From positions 1,674,001 to 1,738,000 of the forward strand of contig NC_014924.1 of assembly GCF_000185965.1 (NCBI RefSeq): a stretch of 64,000 bases of DNA, in the 5' to 3' direction. The first letter of the stretch is position 1. Each line of letters starts with the position of its first letter. This DNA comes from Pseudoxanthomonas suwonensis 11-1. GTDB taxonomy: Bacteria > Pseudomonadota > Gammaproteobacteria > Xanthomonadales > Xanthomonadaceae. Under the pieces are notes generated by a model that saw nothing but the letters and a program-made list of their open reading frames with translations, was not told where the DNA came from and made no database searches. The position numbers and the translations under genes are program-made. Positions 39,591 through 47,645 of the stretch are shown here, one piece after another.

Positions 39591-40610
39591 ATGAGCGACC
39601 TAGACGAACCTACACAGCAAACCGTCTTTCAGGCCATTGAGGAGCTTCTCGCAATTGGGAGGTTCCCGAACGCCAAGAATATTCTGGTGCATCTCAATTG
39701 CACTTGCGAATCAGTGAAGATTTCGACGCATGTCAAGGCTTGGATGCGAGAGCTCGGCCCATCATATCGAGATGTGACCTTGGCGGCACTTCGGTCAGGG
39801 GCGCCGAGCGAAGAGTTTAGCGAGCGAGTGGCAAAAGTTGTTCAAGCTTTCAAGGACGAGTTTGTCGCGAGGCATGGTGACTTCAAGAGGCGCGAGACCG
39901 AGCTTCTGGCGCGTGAACACAAAATCCAAGTAAAGGAGGCGGCACTAGATAAGTTGGTGGCTAGGCTGGGTGGCTGGGCGTGCCTAGAAGATCGGGAGAA
40001 AATCTTAGGGGAGCGCGAATCTTTCTTGAGCGAATGGGAAGCGAGGCTGCGTGAAGCTGCTGCCGCTTTCGATGAGTCCGAGGCAGAAAGATTGGCTGCC
40101 GACAGGGCCTTGGGGCAGGCAAAGCTCCAACTTTATACACTGACCTGCAGACATGAGGAGGCAACCGCGAAACTTCGATTGTCGACTTTGGAGCTCGAGG
40201 AGAGGAATCGGCAGGATGAAGAGAATAGGAATGCGGTTCGACGAGTCATCGGGCCTCTGAAGCCCATAAACAGGGCTTGGCTGGTGGCGGAGATGGACCG
40301 TTTATTTACATGGGAGCAAAGATTGAGGGCTCGTGAGCGAGAGTTGCTCGAAGCCTCTGCTGACTTGGATGCGCTGGAATCGGAGCGGGATTCGGCGATT
40401 AAGCGAGAGTCGCGCACCCGTATCTCACTAATCGGACAACGCAGAAAGGTTAACGAGATGCGGGCTGAAATGATTGAACTGTCCCGGAAGCTCGGGGCTG
40501 CAGAGCGCTTGTGCGAGACCCTACAGTCGCAGCGAACTTCAAAGCTGATGGCTTCGTGGCAGGACCTAATTCGTGAGCTTTGGGCTGAGAGCGGTCAGCA
40601 GTCCAGGTAG
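39591..40610 (+). CDS. KfrA-like DNA-binding coiled-coil protein
   Basis: A 339-residue protein. Residues about 8-55 (VFQAIEELLAIGRFPNAKNI, then STHVKAWMRELG) resemble the KfrA/plasmid replication-region DNA-binding N-terminal domain. The rest is long, highly charged, predicted coiled coil (REHKIQVKEAALDKL, ELEERNRQDEENRNAVRR). KfrA of IncP plasmids is an alpha-helical autorepressor that also helps partition; here the role is unknown. ATG 39591 is chosen because it directly precedes the domain. It sits alone in the island near a dif-like site, and its codon use matches other island genes. Confidence 0.65.
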   Translation: MSDLDEPTQQTVFQAIEELLAIGRFPNAKNILVHLNCTCESVKISTHVKAWMRELGPSYRDVTLAALRSGAPSEEFSERVAKVVQAFKDEFVARHGDFKRRETELLAREHKIQVKEAALDKLVARLGGWACLEDREKILGERESFLSEWEARLREAAAAFDESEAERLAADRALGQAKLQLYTLTCRHEEATAKLRLSTLELEERNRQDEENRNAVRRVIGPLKPINRAWLVAEMDRLFTWEQRLRARERELLEASADLDALESERDSAIKRESRTRISLIGQRRKVNEMRAEMIELSRKLGAAERLCETLQSQRTSKLMASWQDLIRELWAESGQQSR

Positions 40611-41402
40611 CTAGGCACGAGTCCAGTCTAAGTTCACCCAGTCCATCCTAAGAAGGTCGCTCGAGAGCCAGCCCGGGGGACGAAGGTAGCGGTAACGAGC
40701 AGGGAAAGCCCGCTGCAGCGTGTCATCCCCATTTGAACATAATCAGCATTATGCGAAATCACGTATGCAGCCAGAACTGGCCTGCGATGTCCCTGCCCGC
40801 TGCAAATCTCAGTCCGAAGTTTGGGGAACTTCGGCCCCGCGCCTGAAGATGTGGCTTGGCGTTTGTACTCGCTTGCCTGGCAAAGCAGCAGCCCGTCGTT
40901 CCCGCATCGCCAGCAGCTGCCTGCAATTGCCGCATGCTCATGTACGGCACGAGTACGCCGGACTAAAGCCGCGTCCGTCGGCCAGTTCCAGCAGGGTGCC
41001 GCCCGGACGTCCATCGCGCTTTCTTGCCGGATCCCGCGAACAGGACGCTGACCACGCGGTCCATTGGCTCGATCCTCGCGGTGAGTACCGCGGAAACCGC
41101 GATCAATGCGGGGGTTACCGCGATTGGCGTCATCCAGGTGCTTTCGTACCACATCGAGAACTGGACCAGCACCGGCTGGCCTTGAACTGCGCACATTTCC
41201 TGGGCTTTTGCGGCGCCACGACTGCGGGAAAATGCTCGCCCCCGCCGGCTAACGAGCATCTCCCCTCGGGCGCTGCTGCCGTTGCTCGTGCAGGAAACCA
41301 GTGGCGAGGACGACCGTCGGTGCGATCCTGGCCCGCAGGATCGATCCTGCCGTGCCGAGGAATGCTTTCATGCGTTCATCTTCGACGGCCGCCCTTCATG
41401 CC
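40611..41402. other. Gap at the right side of the island, no firm gene
   Basis: About 790 bases. Apart from the dif-like site, the minus strand around 41000-41260 can encode hydrophobic segments (STWMTPIAVTPALIAVSAVL and RVVSVLFAGSG) that look like a decayed membrane protein, but no intact frame or family is seen. AGTCCA-n-TAAG motifs occur at 40620-40632 and 40640-40652, with a related one at 35819-35833. Confidence 0.4.
40731..40759. other. dif: dif-like XerCD recombination site
   Basis: ATTTGAACATAA, TCAGCA, TTATGCGAAAT. The right arm equals the XerC arm of Xanthomonas dif, including the core TTATGCGAA used by integrating filamentous phages; the left arm equals the XerD arm ATTTAACATAA except for one extra G. 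The centre differs from the usual TATACA. It may be an att scar of a Xer-exploiting element or, less likely, chromosomal dif. Confidence 0.6.
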
Positions 41403-42170
41403 TCAGGCGGCTGACGCGTGGGCACGTGCCTGTCCCGCCCACTCTTCCGCATCCGCCCCCGCAGGAATGTACAGCGGCGCGGAGGGATCAGTGGCCGCGC
41501 ACCAGACTGCCTCGGCGACGTCCAGGGCGCGCGTGCCGGGGCCGACGGAGCTGGCCATGCGGGTAATGGTTTCCTGCATGTACTGGCCGTACACCGGGTC
41601 GTCGAAGCCGCGCAGGCCGGCACGGGCGGATTCGCGGAAGCGGGTCTCGCCGGAGGAACCGGGCAGGACCAGGTGGGCGCGCAGGCCGAACTGTCCGATC
41701 TCGGCGGCGAGCGACTCGGTGATGATGTTCACCGCCGCCTTGGCGGCGCGGTAGGCGCCGATCAGCGGAAGCGGCCGGTAGATCGCGCTGGAGGTGACAT
41801 TGATGATGACGCCCTGCCCGCGTTCGCGCATCCGCGGGAGCACGGCCTGCGCCATGGCGATGGTGCCGAAGGTGTTGGTCTCGAACAGGCTGCGCACGGT
41901 TTCCATGTCCATCAGCTCGAACGGTGCTGGCGCGCCGAATCCGGCGTTGTTGACCAGCACGTCGATCTCCCCTGCCCCGGCAACCGCGGCCTGGATGCTC
42001 TGCGGATCGGTGATATCCAGCGGGAGTACCAGCAGGTCGGGCGACGGCGGCAGCACCTCGTCGTTGGGCGTGCGCATGGTGGCGACGACGCGCCAGTCGC
42101 GCGCCAGGAAGTAGCGGGCGGTTTCCAGTCCAAAGCCTGAGGAGCAGCCGGTGATCAGTACGGTCTTCAT
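41403..42170 (-). CDS. Short-chain dehydrogenase/reductase
   Basis: A 255-residue classical SDR. It has the NAD(P) motif TGCSSGFG (residues 7-14), the acidic LDITDP, NNAGFGAPAPFELMDM, the catalytic Ser in INVTSSAIYRP and the YRAAKAA motif with Tyr and Lys. The Arg in ARYFLARDWRVVATMR favours NADP(H). Substrate is unknown. ATG 42170 gives the Rossmann motif at the normal distance. It is divergent from an AraC-type regulator, which probably controls it in response to the substrate. Confidence 0.92.
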   Translation of the reverse strand: MKTVLITGCSSGFGLETARYFLARDWRVVATMRTPNDEVLPPSPDLLVLPLDITDPQSIQAAVAGAGEIDVLVNNAGFGAPAPFELMDMETVRSLFETNTFGTIAMAQAVLPRMRERGQGVIINVTSSAIYRPLPLIGAYRAAKAAVNIITESLAAEIGQFGLRAHLVLPGSSGETRFRESARAGLRGFDDPVYGQYMQETITRMASSVGPGTRALDVAEAVWCAATDPSAPLYIPAGADAEEWAGQARAHASAA

Positions 42171-42187
42171 TGCCGGGGTTCTCGCGT

Positions 42188-42206
42188 GTGGTGGGCGAGT
42201 CACCAC
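42188..42206. promoter_or_regulatory. Inverted repeat between SDR and AraC-type genes
   Basis: GTGGTG, seven bases, CACCAC. It lies in the 101-base divergent gap, 18 bases from the SDR start, and is a candidate binding site for the adjacent regulator. AraC proteins more often bind direct repeats, so this is tentative. Confidence 0.35.
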
Positions 42207-42271
42207 GGTAGGCGCCGGCCCCCGTACTGCCTCCAATCAAAAGTCCTTTTCCCATTTGCGGGAGTCCGGCA

Positions 42272-43261
42272 ATGGTCGATCCACTGGCGGAGATGATCCT
42301 GCTGCTCAGGCCCACCGCACGCTTCTCCAAGCAGGTGGTCGGCGCTGGAGCCTGGCGGGTAAGCCGTTCCGATGGCGGGGAATCCTTCTACTGCGTAGTG
42401 CTCGAAGGCGGCTGCAGGCTCAGGCTGGACGGGTGCGACACGGTGGTCTTGCAGGCTGGCGACTTCGTCCTGGTGCCGGCCGCCTACGGGGTCACCATGT
42501 CCAGCCTGCACGAGGTGGATCCCGCGGCCAGCTCGATCCCGGTCGAGCTGGAAAAAGGGTTCTTCCGCATCGGCGCGCAACAGGGCCCGACCGACATGCG
42601 CATCCTCGCCGGGCACTGCAGTTTCGATTCGCCGGATGCCGCCCTGCTGGTGCCGCTGATGCCGCAGCTCATCCATATCCGCGGTGAGGAACGCCTTGCA
42701 ACCCTGGTGCGCTTGCTTGGCGACGAGTCACGCGGGAAGAGGCCTGCACGCGACGTGGTGCTGGCGCGGCTGCTGGACGTGCTGTTCATCGAGGCGCTGC
42801 GCTCGGCTTCCGCTTCGGGCGTGGATCGCGGCCTGGTGCTGGCGCTTTCGGATCCGCGCCTTGCCGCTGCGATCCGCGCAATGCATGCGCATCCGGCAAG
42901 GGTCTGGACCGTCAACGAGCTGGCCAGCGAGGCCGCACTCTCCCGCTCGGCCTTCTTCGACCGCTTCAACCGGGTAATGGGCATGCCGCCGATGGAGTAC
43001 CTGCTGGCCTGGCGCATGGCGCTGGCCAGGAACCTGCTGCGACATGGGGATATCGGCATCGCCGAGGTCGCCCAGCGCGTCGGCTACAGCTCGGCCAGCA
43101 CCTTCAGCGTCGCGTTTTCGCGGCATGTCGGCATGCCGCCTGCACGGTACGCGCGCGGTGTCGAGGTCGCCACACGGCAGGAAGCCGATGGGCTGGGCCT
43201 GGATCCGTTCCAGCCAACCAGGCCAGACGGGATCGGGATTACCACGACCGCGCCTGCATGA
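42272..43261 (+). CDS. AraC-family transcriptional regulator (cupin-type)
   Basis: A 329-residue regulator. The N-terminal ~165 residues form a cupin-like ligand domain (LDGCDTVVLQAGDFVLVPAA) of the AraC_binding_2/Cupin_6 type often found beside SDR or oxidoreductase genes. The C-terminal ~100 residues are a double helix-turn-helix: WTVNELASEAALSRSAFFDR and IAEVAQRVGYSSASTFSVAF. A proline/threonine tail follows. It is divergent from the SDR gene and probably activates it and represses itself. Confidence 0.92.
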   Translation: MVDPLAEMILLLRPTARFSKQVVGAGAWRVSRSDGGESFYCVVLEGGCRLRLDGCDTVVLQAGDFVLVPAAYGVTMSSLHEVDPAASSIPVELEKGFFRIGAQQGPTDMRILAGHCSFDSPDAALLVPLMPQLIHIRGEERLATLVRLLGDESRGKRPARDVVLARLLDVLFIEALRSASASGVDRGLVLALSDPRLAAAIRAMHAHPARVWTVNELASEAALSRSAFFDRFNRVMGMPPMEYLLAWRMALARNLLRHGDIGIAEVAQRVGYSSASTFSVAFSRHVGMPPARYARGVEVATRQEADGLGLDPFQPTRPDGIGITTTAPA

Positions 43262-43332
43262 ATTCCGGTAGCCAGGCAGCCCGGTGAACGCGTGCATGCC
43301 GGAGCAGCGATTGGCCGCCCTGCCCTCGCTAC

Positions 43333-44067
43333 CTACTGGTCGGCGCCGCGCGACCGCCGTCCTTCCTTGCGCTGCGCCGTAGGCCGGCTCTCCACGAATT
43401 CGGGGAAGGTGTCGGCCAGCGAATCGGTCTCGGGCAGGATGTAGAACACGCCGCCACGCTGGAAGGTGGGGCTCACGACCTGCTCGTAGAAGTCGGGCGC
43501 GACATTGATGCAGCCGTGGGTGATGCGGTTGTCGTCCGGCTGCGGAGAAGCCAGGCGCTCGGGGCGCTTCTCGGACTTCACGCCAGTGGCGGTCGGATGG
43601 ATCGAGACGGCGGAGTCGTAGTCGACCCACAGCACGCGTCCAGCATCGATCGAGGGGCCATAGCCACCGACAAAGCGGCCGGCCGGCGTCGTACGGTCCC
43701 TGCCAGGAATCTCGCGAAGTGCGAGGCCGGCAACCCCAGGTGCCACATGGTCACCAATGGCCGAACCAAACAGGCCCGGGGCCGCGCCACGCAGCTTCCC
43801 GTCGCCACCGAACACCAGGATCTGTGCGGAGGCCTTGTCCATGATCGCGAAGGGGTAACCCTCGCTGTCGCGGGTCGCCACCACCCATCCCGCCAGTTCG
43901 ATGACGGTATCCGAGACATCCTGGCCTTCCGGCAGCAGGTCGACGGCACTGGTGACCTCGTCCGCAGGAGCGGCCTCGTCGGCACTGGCGAGGAACGGAA
44001 GCGAAAGGCCTAAGGCCAACGCAAGAACGCCGCCACGGCCAACAAGCTTCGAACGGTGCGTATGCAT
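43333..44067 (-). CDS. L,D-transpeptidase (YkuD-like), exported
   Basis: A 244-residue exported enzyme with a signal peptide (GGVLALALGLSLPFLASA) and a catalytic domain showing the YkuD signature: His in AVSIHPTATG and the nucleophile Cys in NRITHGCINVAPDFYEQ. Members form 3-3 peptidoglycan cross-links or anchor Braun-type lipoproteins. The short N-terminal extension is acidic (DEAAPADEVTSAVDLLPEGQ). The start at 44067 is used; a longer frame adds 9 residues. The Lpp-like gene lies 107 bases upstream on the same strand with a terminator between, suggesting linked function: attaching Lpp to peptidoglycan. Confidence 0.88.
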   Translation of the reverse strand: MHTHRSKLVGRGGVLALALGLSLPFLASADEAAPADEVTSAVDLLPEGQDVSDTVIELAGWVVATRDSEGYPFAIMDKASAQILVFGGDGKLRGAAPGLFGSAIGDHVAPGVAGLALREIPGRDRTTPAGRFVGGYGPSIDAGRVLWVDYDSAVSIHPTATGVKSEKRPERLASPQPDDNRITHGCINVAPDFYEQVVSPTFQRGGVFYILPETDSLADTFPEFVESRPTAQRKEGRRSRGADQ

Positions 44068-44105
44068 GCTGACGGAACGACTCCCTGTATCCACTTCTGG
44101 TGCCC

Positions 44106-44136
44106 AAAAGCCCGATGGCCCTCTCGGGCCATCGGG
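44106..44136 (-). terminator. Intrinsic terminator after the Lpp-like gene
   Basis: CCCGATGGCCC and GGGCCATCGGG form a perfect 11-bp stem with a TCTC loop; on the minus strand CTTTT follows. It would end the short lpp transcript before the transpeptidase gene. Confidence 0.85.
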
Positions 44137-44174
44137 TCACGGCTTACGCCGCGTGTTGCATCAGGAACGAACGA

Positions 44175-44438
44175 TCAACCACGCGGCGTGCGACGCGGGG
44201 CGGATTCGAGCTGCTGGACGCGGCTCTCGATCTGGTCCAGGCGCTGGTTGGCGCGCTGGGCCGACTGGTTGGCGGATTCGGCGCTCTGCGCCGCACCCTG
44301 CACCCGCGAGTCGAGCTGGTCGAGCCGCGAGTTGATGGTCGCGAATTCCTTGTCATAGCTTGCGCAACCACCAAGACCCAGGCCGGCAACCATCGCCACG
44401 CCGAGCGTCATAGCCAGATTTCGCTTGGTCCGGAACAT
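44175..44438 (-). CDS. Lpp/OprI-like outer-membrane lipoprotein
   Basis: An 87-residue lipoprotein: signal peptide with lipobox LGLGGC (Cys at residue 25), then a continuous heptad coiled coil (INSRLDQLDSRVQGAAQSAE, ANQRLDQIESRVQQLES) as in Braun-type Lpp and OprI, which trimerise. The C terminus is SAPRRTPRG and lacks the terminal Lys by which E. coli Lpp is joined to peptidoglycan. A strong AAGGAGG lies 6-7 bases before the ATG, fitting abundant expression. A sigma-70-like promoter and a terminator flank it as a single-gene transcript. Confidence 0.88.
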   Translation of the reverse strand: MFRTKRNLAMTLGVAMVAGLGLGGCASYDKEFATINSRLDQLDSRVQGAAQSAESANQSAQRANQRLDQIESRVQQLESAPRRTPRG

Positions 44439-44466
44439 TCAAATCCTCCTTCGTCTGGGGTGTCGG

Positions 44467-44494
44467 AATATAGCCGCCTTTTCGTTGGCGTCAT
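44467..44494 (-). promoter_or_regulatory. Sigma-70-type promoter of the Lpp-like gene
   Basis: On the minus strand ATGACG, sixteen bases, TATATT. The -10 lies about 29 bases before the start codon. Four of six -35 bases and five of six -10 bases match consensus. Confidence 0.6.
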
Positions 44495-44745
44495 GACCCG
44501 AATTCAGCTGATGTTATGAAACGTAAATGGAGCGTGACAACAACCTCGTGAGGTGTCCGACATGCAGCCGAGCTCACGGGCCGAGTGTGAACCATTCCAT
44601 GGTGCACGCGGCGTGTAGCTGATATGGGCACGACGAGAAGGACGCTCGACGCTTCCAGGTCGCGCGCATGCGACCAAACCCCGCGTCTGGGTATCCGACG
44701 TCCGGGACCGATGATGCTAGTTTTGGTTCCTGTCAGGAGACCGCC

Positions 44746-45222
44746 ATGAACACACTGACCGGTTCCGCCGGATGTCGATCAGCAACCGCCCTGCTGCTGT
44801 CAGCAATGGCGATCCTGGGGTTGCCCTGCCTGCAGCTCCCAGTGCACGCCCAGACCATCGATGCGGGTGGCTAGGCCAACCTGATGCAGCAGCACACCAT
44901 GATGCGCAACCAGAGCACTGGCGATGGACCCGAGTGGGTGGATCGCGAGGCACTGCGCAGGAAGCATGGCGGCAAGGTGCTACCCGGGTCCCGGGGCATA
45001 CCCGAACCTGCGGCCGCTGTGGAAGGTGCTGCAGCCGATCGCGCTTTGCTGGCACATGACATGAGTCGAGCCATGGAACGCCGGCGCGCCGAGCTGCGGC
45101 CGGAGTATGAGCGACGTGTGCGCCACGATGGCCAGGAAAGCGCGGATCGCTGGTTGCGCGAAGTGGCTGCCGAAATGGGGCGCCGCGATGGCGAAGCGGC
45201 CAAAGGACGTTACGGGAAATAG
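44746..45222 (+). pseudogene. Exported protein gene interrupted by an in-frame TAG
   Basis: From ATG 44746 (with CAGGAGA just upstream) the frame encodes a signal peptide (ALLLSAMAILGLPCLQLPVHA) and QTIDAGG, then TAG at 44872-44874, and continues open in the same frame to 45222: ANLMQQHTMMRNQSTGDGPE through a charged helical domain (MSRAMERRRAELRPEYERRV). A single C-to-T change would turn a Gln codon into this stop. Without the stop it would be an exported protein of 158 residues. No family is recognised. Either a recent pseudogene, a sequencing error, or a stop that is read through. Confidence 0.7.
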
Positions 45223-45625
45223 GCAAATGGAGGGGGCAACCCTTCCCCTCCCCGTGATGCGACCGTGGCTTGGTTCGATTGACTACCGGGCTGCCAAGGC
45301 GGCCTGGTAAGTCGCACTGCACCGGGGGTGGAAGATTTTCCGGTAGCTGTTCGTTTGATCGCCCGCCCGAACGCGGCGTCCGCTATCCGGGGACCGGCTA
45401 GTTCTGGATACCCGCATCGCACTGCCACGGATCTGGGAGCGACGCGGGACGGGCATCCCCAGCGGGTGTCGGGACGATGGCTTCGGGATGACGCCGGGAT
45501 CCCGCGACCGGACCAGGATGCAATAGGCGCGCGTCCGGAACAGCACCGCACGCGCGCACGATTGCAGCGTGCAGACGCATGCCGTGGTCAGGATCGGGAA
45601 TCGTTGCGCGGATACACCAGGAATA
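45223..45625. other. Non-coding stretch before the tRNA cluster
   Basis: About 400 bases with no supported gene. It shows a purine/pyrimidine patch GGAGGGGGCAACCCTTCCCCTCC (45228-45250) that can form a hairpin and might end the preceding transcript; nothing else is clear. Confidence 0.4.
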
Positions 45626-45701
45626 TGGTGGAGCCAGGCGGGATCGAACCGCCGACCTCCTGCATGCCATGCAGGCGCTCTCCCAGCTGAGCTATGGCCC
45701 C
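45626..45701 (-). tRNA. tRNA-Ala (anticodon GGC)
   Basis: The minus strand gives a complete 76-base cloverleaf with encoded CCA. Acceptor GGGGCCA pairs with TGGCTCC and the T-loop GGTTCGATCCC is standard. The anticodon arm is CCTGC-ATGGCAT-GCAGG with GGC in the middle. Confidence 0.96.
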
Positions 45702-45739
45702 ACGAGCATCGACCCGAAGGTTGATGCGGTACCGCTGAG

Positions 45740-45815
45740 TGGCGTCCCCACGGGGATTCGAACCCCGGTCGCTACCGTGAAAGGGTAGTGTCCTAGGCCT
45801 CTAGACGATGGGGAC
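45740..45815 (-). tRNA. tRNA-Glu (anticodon TTC)
   Basis: Complete 76-base cloverleaf on the minus strand with encoded CCA. Acceptor GTCCCCA pairs with TGGGGAC, and the anticodon arm CTACCCTTTCACGGTAG carries TTC. This tRNA is a substrate of MnmA. Confidence 0.96.
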
Positions 45816-45847
45816 ATATCGTCGCTTCGCCCGGCTTGCGCCGGATT

Positions 45848-45923
<76 letters not shown>

Positions 45924-45944
45924 ACGAAGCTGAGGGCGCGAATA

Positions 45945-46727
45945 TTAGACAGTCCCCGTAACTTGCGCAAGCATTTCTTCACGAATTTCTTCATCGACCA
46001 GTGGACGCAGTTCCGGGTCCACCGCCACGCGCTCGTCGAAGACGAAGCAGCGGCCGTCATATCCCTGTCCGCCCACCTGCTCGAACCAGCCCAGGATGCC
46101 GCCCTCCAGCTGCAGGACGTTGTCCATGCCGTCCTGGCGCATCCACAGCGCGGCCTTCTCGCAGCGGATGCCGCCGGTGCAGAAACTGACCACGGTCGCC
46201 TCGGCCAGGGCCTCGCGGTGCGGGGCCAGTGCCTGCGGAAGTTCCGTGAACTTCGTGATCGGCAGGGTCAGCGCGCCCTCGAAGGTGCCGTAGGCCACTT
46301 CCTGGGCGTTGCGGGTGTCGAGCATCACCACTGGCCGGCCTGCGTCGTCGCGGCCGCCCTGGGCCAGCCAGCGCGCGACCGTCGCCGGATCCACCGCCGG
46401 CGCGCGTTCGCCCTGCGCCAGCGGCGTGGCCTGGGGACGGCGGAAGCTGATGATCTCCGGCTTCACCTTCACCTTCAGGCGGGCGAACGGGACCGAACCG
46501 CTGGGGCTGTAGCGCGGCTTCAGCGCGGCCAGGCGCGGGTCGGCGCGCAAGCCGTCGACGAAACCGTGCAGGGCCTGCTCCGGGCCGGCAAGGAACAGGT
46601 TGATGCCCTCGCCTGCGACGAGGATGGTGCCCTTGAGATCGGCGGCCTGCGCGGATTCGTGCAGGCGTGCGGCAAGCGCGTGCGGATCGTCGATGTGGAC
46701 GAAGAGATAGGCGGCGAGGTTGAGCAT
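45945..46727 (-). CDS. trhO: tRNA uridine(34) hydroxylase TrhO (YceA)
   Basis: TrhO hydroxylates U34 in tRNAs that receive cmo5U-type modification, using oxygen. The 260-residue protein has the N-terminal acylphosphatase-like domain ([20 protein letters not shown]) and a rhodanese domain with [16 protein letters not shown] and the active-site Cys in [16 protein letters not shown]. The C-terminal Cys-rich zinc region of longer homologues is short here ([12 protein letters not shown] only). It ends 21 bases before the tRNA-Ala/Glu/Ala cluster on the same strand. Confidence 0.95.
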   Translation of the reverse strand: MLNLAAYLFVHIDDPHALAARLHESAQAADLKGTILVAGEGINLFLAGPEQALHGFVDGLRADPRLAALKPRYSPSGSVPFARLKVKVKPEIISFRRPQATPLAQGERAPAVDPATVARWLAQGGRDDAGRPVVMLDTRNAQEVAYGTFEGALTLPITKFTELPQALAPHREALAEATVVSFCTGGIRCEKAALWMRQDGMDNVLQLEGGILGWFEQVGGQGYDGRCFVFDERVAVDPELRPLVDEEIREEMLAQVTGTV

Positions 46728-46760
46728 GGCGCCATTGTAAGGCGCGCCCCTGCCCCGCCC

Positions 46761-47126
46761 TCAGCGCAGCAGCCACCAGGGCAGGGCCAGGGTCGCGGCG
46801 AGGATCGCGATCATCGCCAGCAGCCGCGGCAGTACGTAGGCCGGCTGGGTACGCAGCTGCTGCATGAAGGTCTCGTGCTCGCCGCGCGCTTCCCGCTCGC
46901 GCGCTTCGGCGCGGGCCTGTTCGCGGCGCTGCGCCTGGTACTCGTCCAGCAGGGCGCGGGCGCGCGGATAGTCCGCCTTGTCGCGCAGCCACAGTCCTGG
47001 CGCCGAAAAGCCGAGCATGCCGGCTTCGGTCTCGTACCACTCCAGGCCATGCCGGTCGAGCAGCGCCCGCACCTCGGACGCCTCGTCGGCGGGAACGTTG
47101 CGCAGCGGAAACAGCAGTTTGGCCAT
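46761..47126 (-). CDS. DUF6164-type membrane protein
   Basis: A 121-residue protein beginning [20 protein letters not shown], with [20 protein letters not shown], a charged helix and one C-terminal membrane segment ([19 protein letters not shown]). It matches the DUF6164 family found mainly in gammaproteobacteria; the N-terminal part resembles a DUF2007-like signal-transducing fold. Function is unknown. It precedes trhO by 33 bases and may be cotranscribed; it is divergent from the FKBP gene. Confidence 0.82.
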   Translation of the reverse strand: MAKLLFPLRNVPADEASEVRALLDRHGLEWYETEAGMLGFSAPGLWLRDKADYPRARALLDEYQAQRREQARAEAREREARGEHETFMQQLRTQPAYVLPRLLAMIAILAATLALPWWLLR

Positions 47127-47201
47127 GCGCGCATGATACCCGCCATCGCCGCAGCGACCGCGGCGGTTTACCCTTGCGTCCCCCCTGCACCTCCGCCTGC
47201 C

Positions 47202-47642
47202 ATGCGCCGCCTCCTGCCCTGCCTTGCCCTGCTCTGCACCCTCTTCCTGGTCGCCTGCAACGAGTCGGCCCCGTGGCCTGGCGGCTCGGTGGCTGGCCTG
47301 GAACGCATCGACGAGGTCATTGGCGAGGGTGCCGAGGCCACGCCGGGCAGCAAGGTGAGCGTGCATTACACCGGTTGGCTCTATGACGAGCGCGTGCCGG
47401 AGAAGCGCAGTCGCAAGTTCGACAGCTCGCTGGACCGCGGCCAGCCCTTCAGCTTCGTGCTGGGCGCCGGCCAGGTGATCCGCGGCTGGGACGACGGCGT
47501 GGCCGGCATGCGCGTGGGCGGCAAGCGCACGCTGCTGATCCCGTCCGAGCTTGGCTATGGCAGCCGCGGCGCCGGCCGGGTGATCCCGCCCAACGCCTCG
47601 CTGGTGTTCGAGGTCGAGCTGCTGGACGTGGAAGCGCGCTGA
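47202..47642 (+). CDS. FKBP-type peptidyl-prolyl isomerase, lipoprotein
   Basis: A 146-residue lipidated PPIase. Signal peptide with lipobox LVAC (Cys at 19), then a single FKBP domain: [59 protein letters not shown] and [20 protein letters not shown]. The aromatic pocket residues are kept. It is likely to assist folding in the periplasm. The following flavoprotein gene starts 3 bases after its stop, so they form an operon. Confidence 0.93.
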   Translation: MRRLLPCLALLCTLFLVACNESAPWPGGSVAGLERIDEVIGEGAEATPGSKVSVHYTGWLYDERVPEKRSRKFDSSLDRGQPFSFVLGAGQVIRGWDDGVAGMRVGGKRTLLIPSELGYGSRGAGRVIPPNASLVFEVELLDVEAR

Positions 47643-47645
47643 TCC

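Noticed and set aside
35819-40652. AGTCCA-n-TAAG motifs as transposon end repeats
   Set aside because: Only three imperfect copies, all in the same orientation, whereas transposon ends should be inverted; kept only as a remark.
40720-41754. Plus-strand frame across the island border and the SDR gene
   Set aside because: Its second half is antisense to the clear SDR gene and its first half has no motif; treated as non-coding.
45228-45546. Minus-strand frames before the tRNA cluster
   Set aside because: Short, without recognisable motifs or ribosome-binding sites, and overlapping on both strands.
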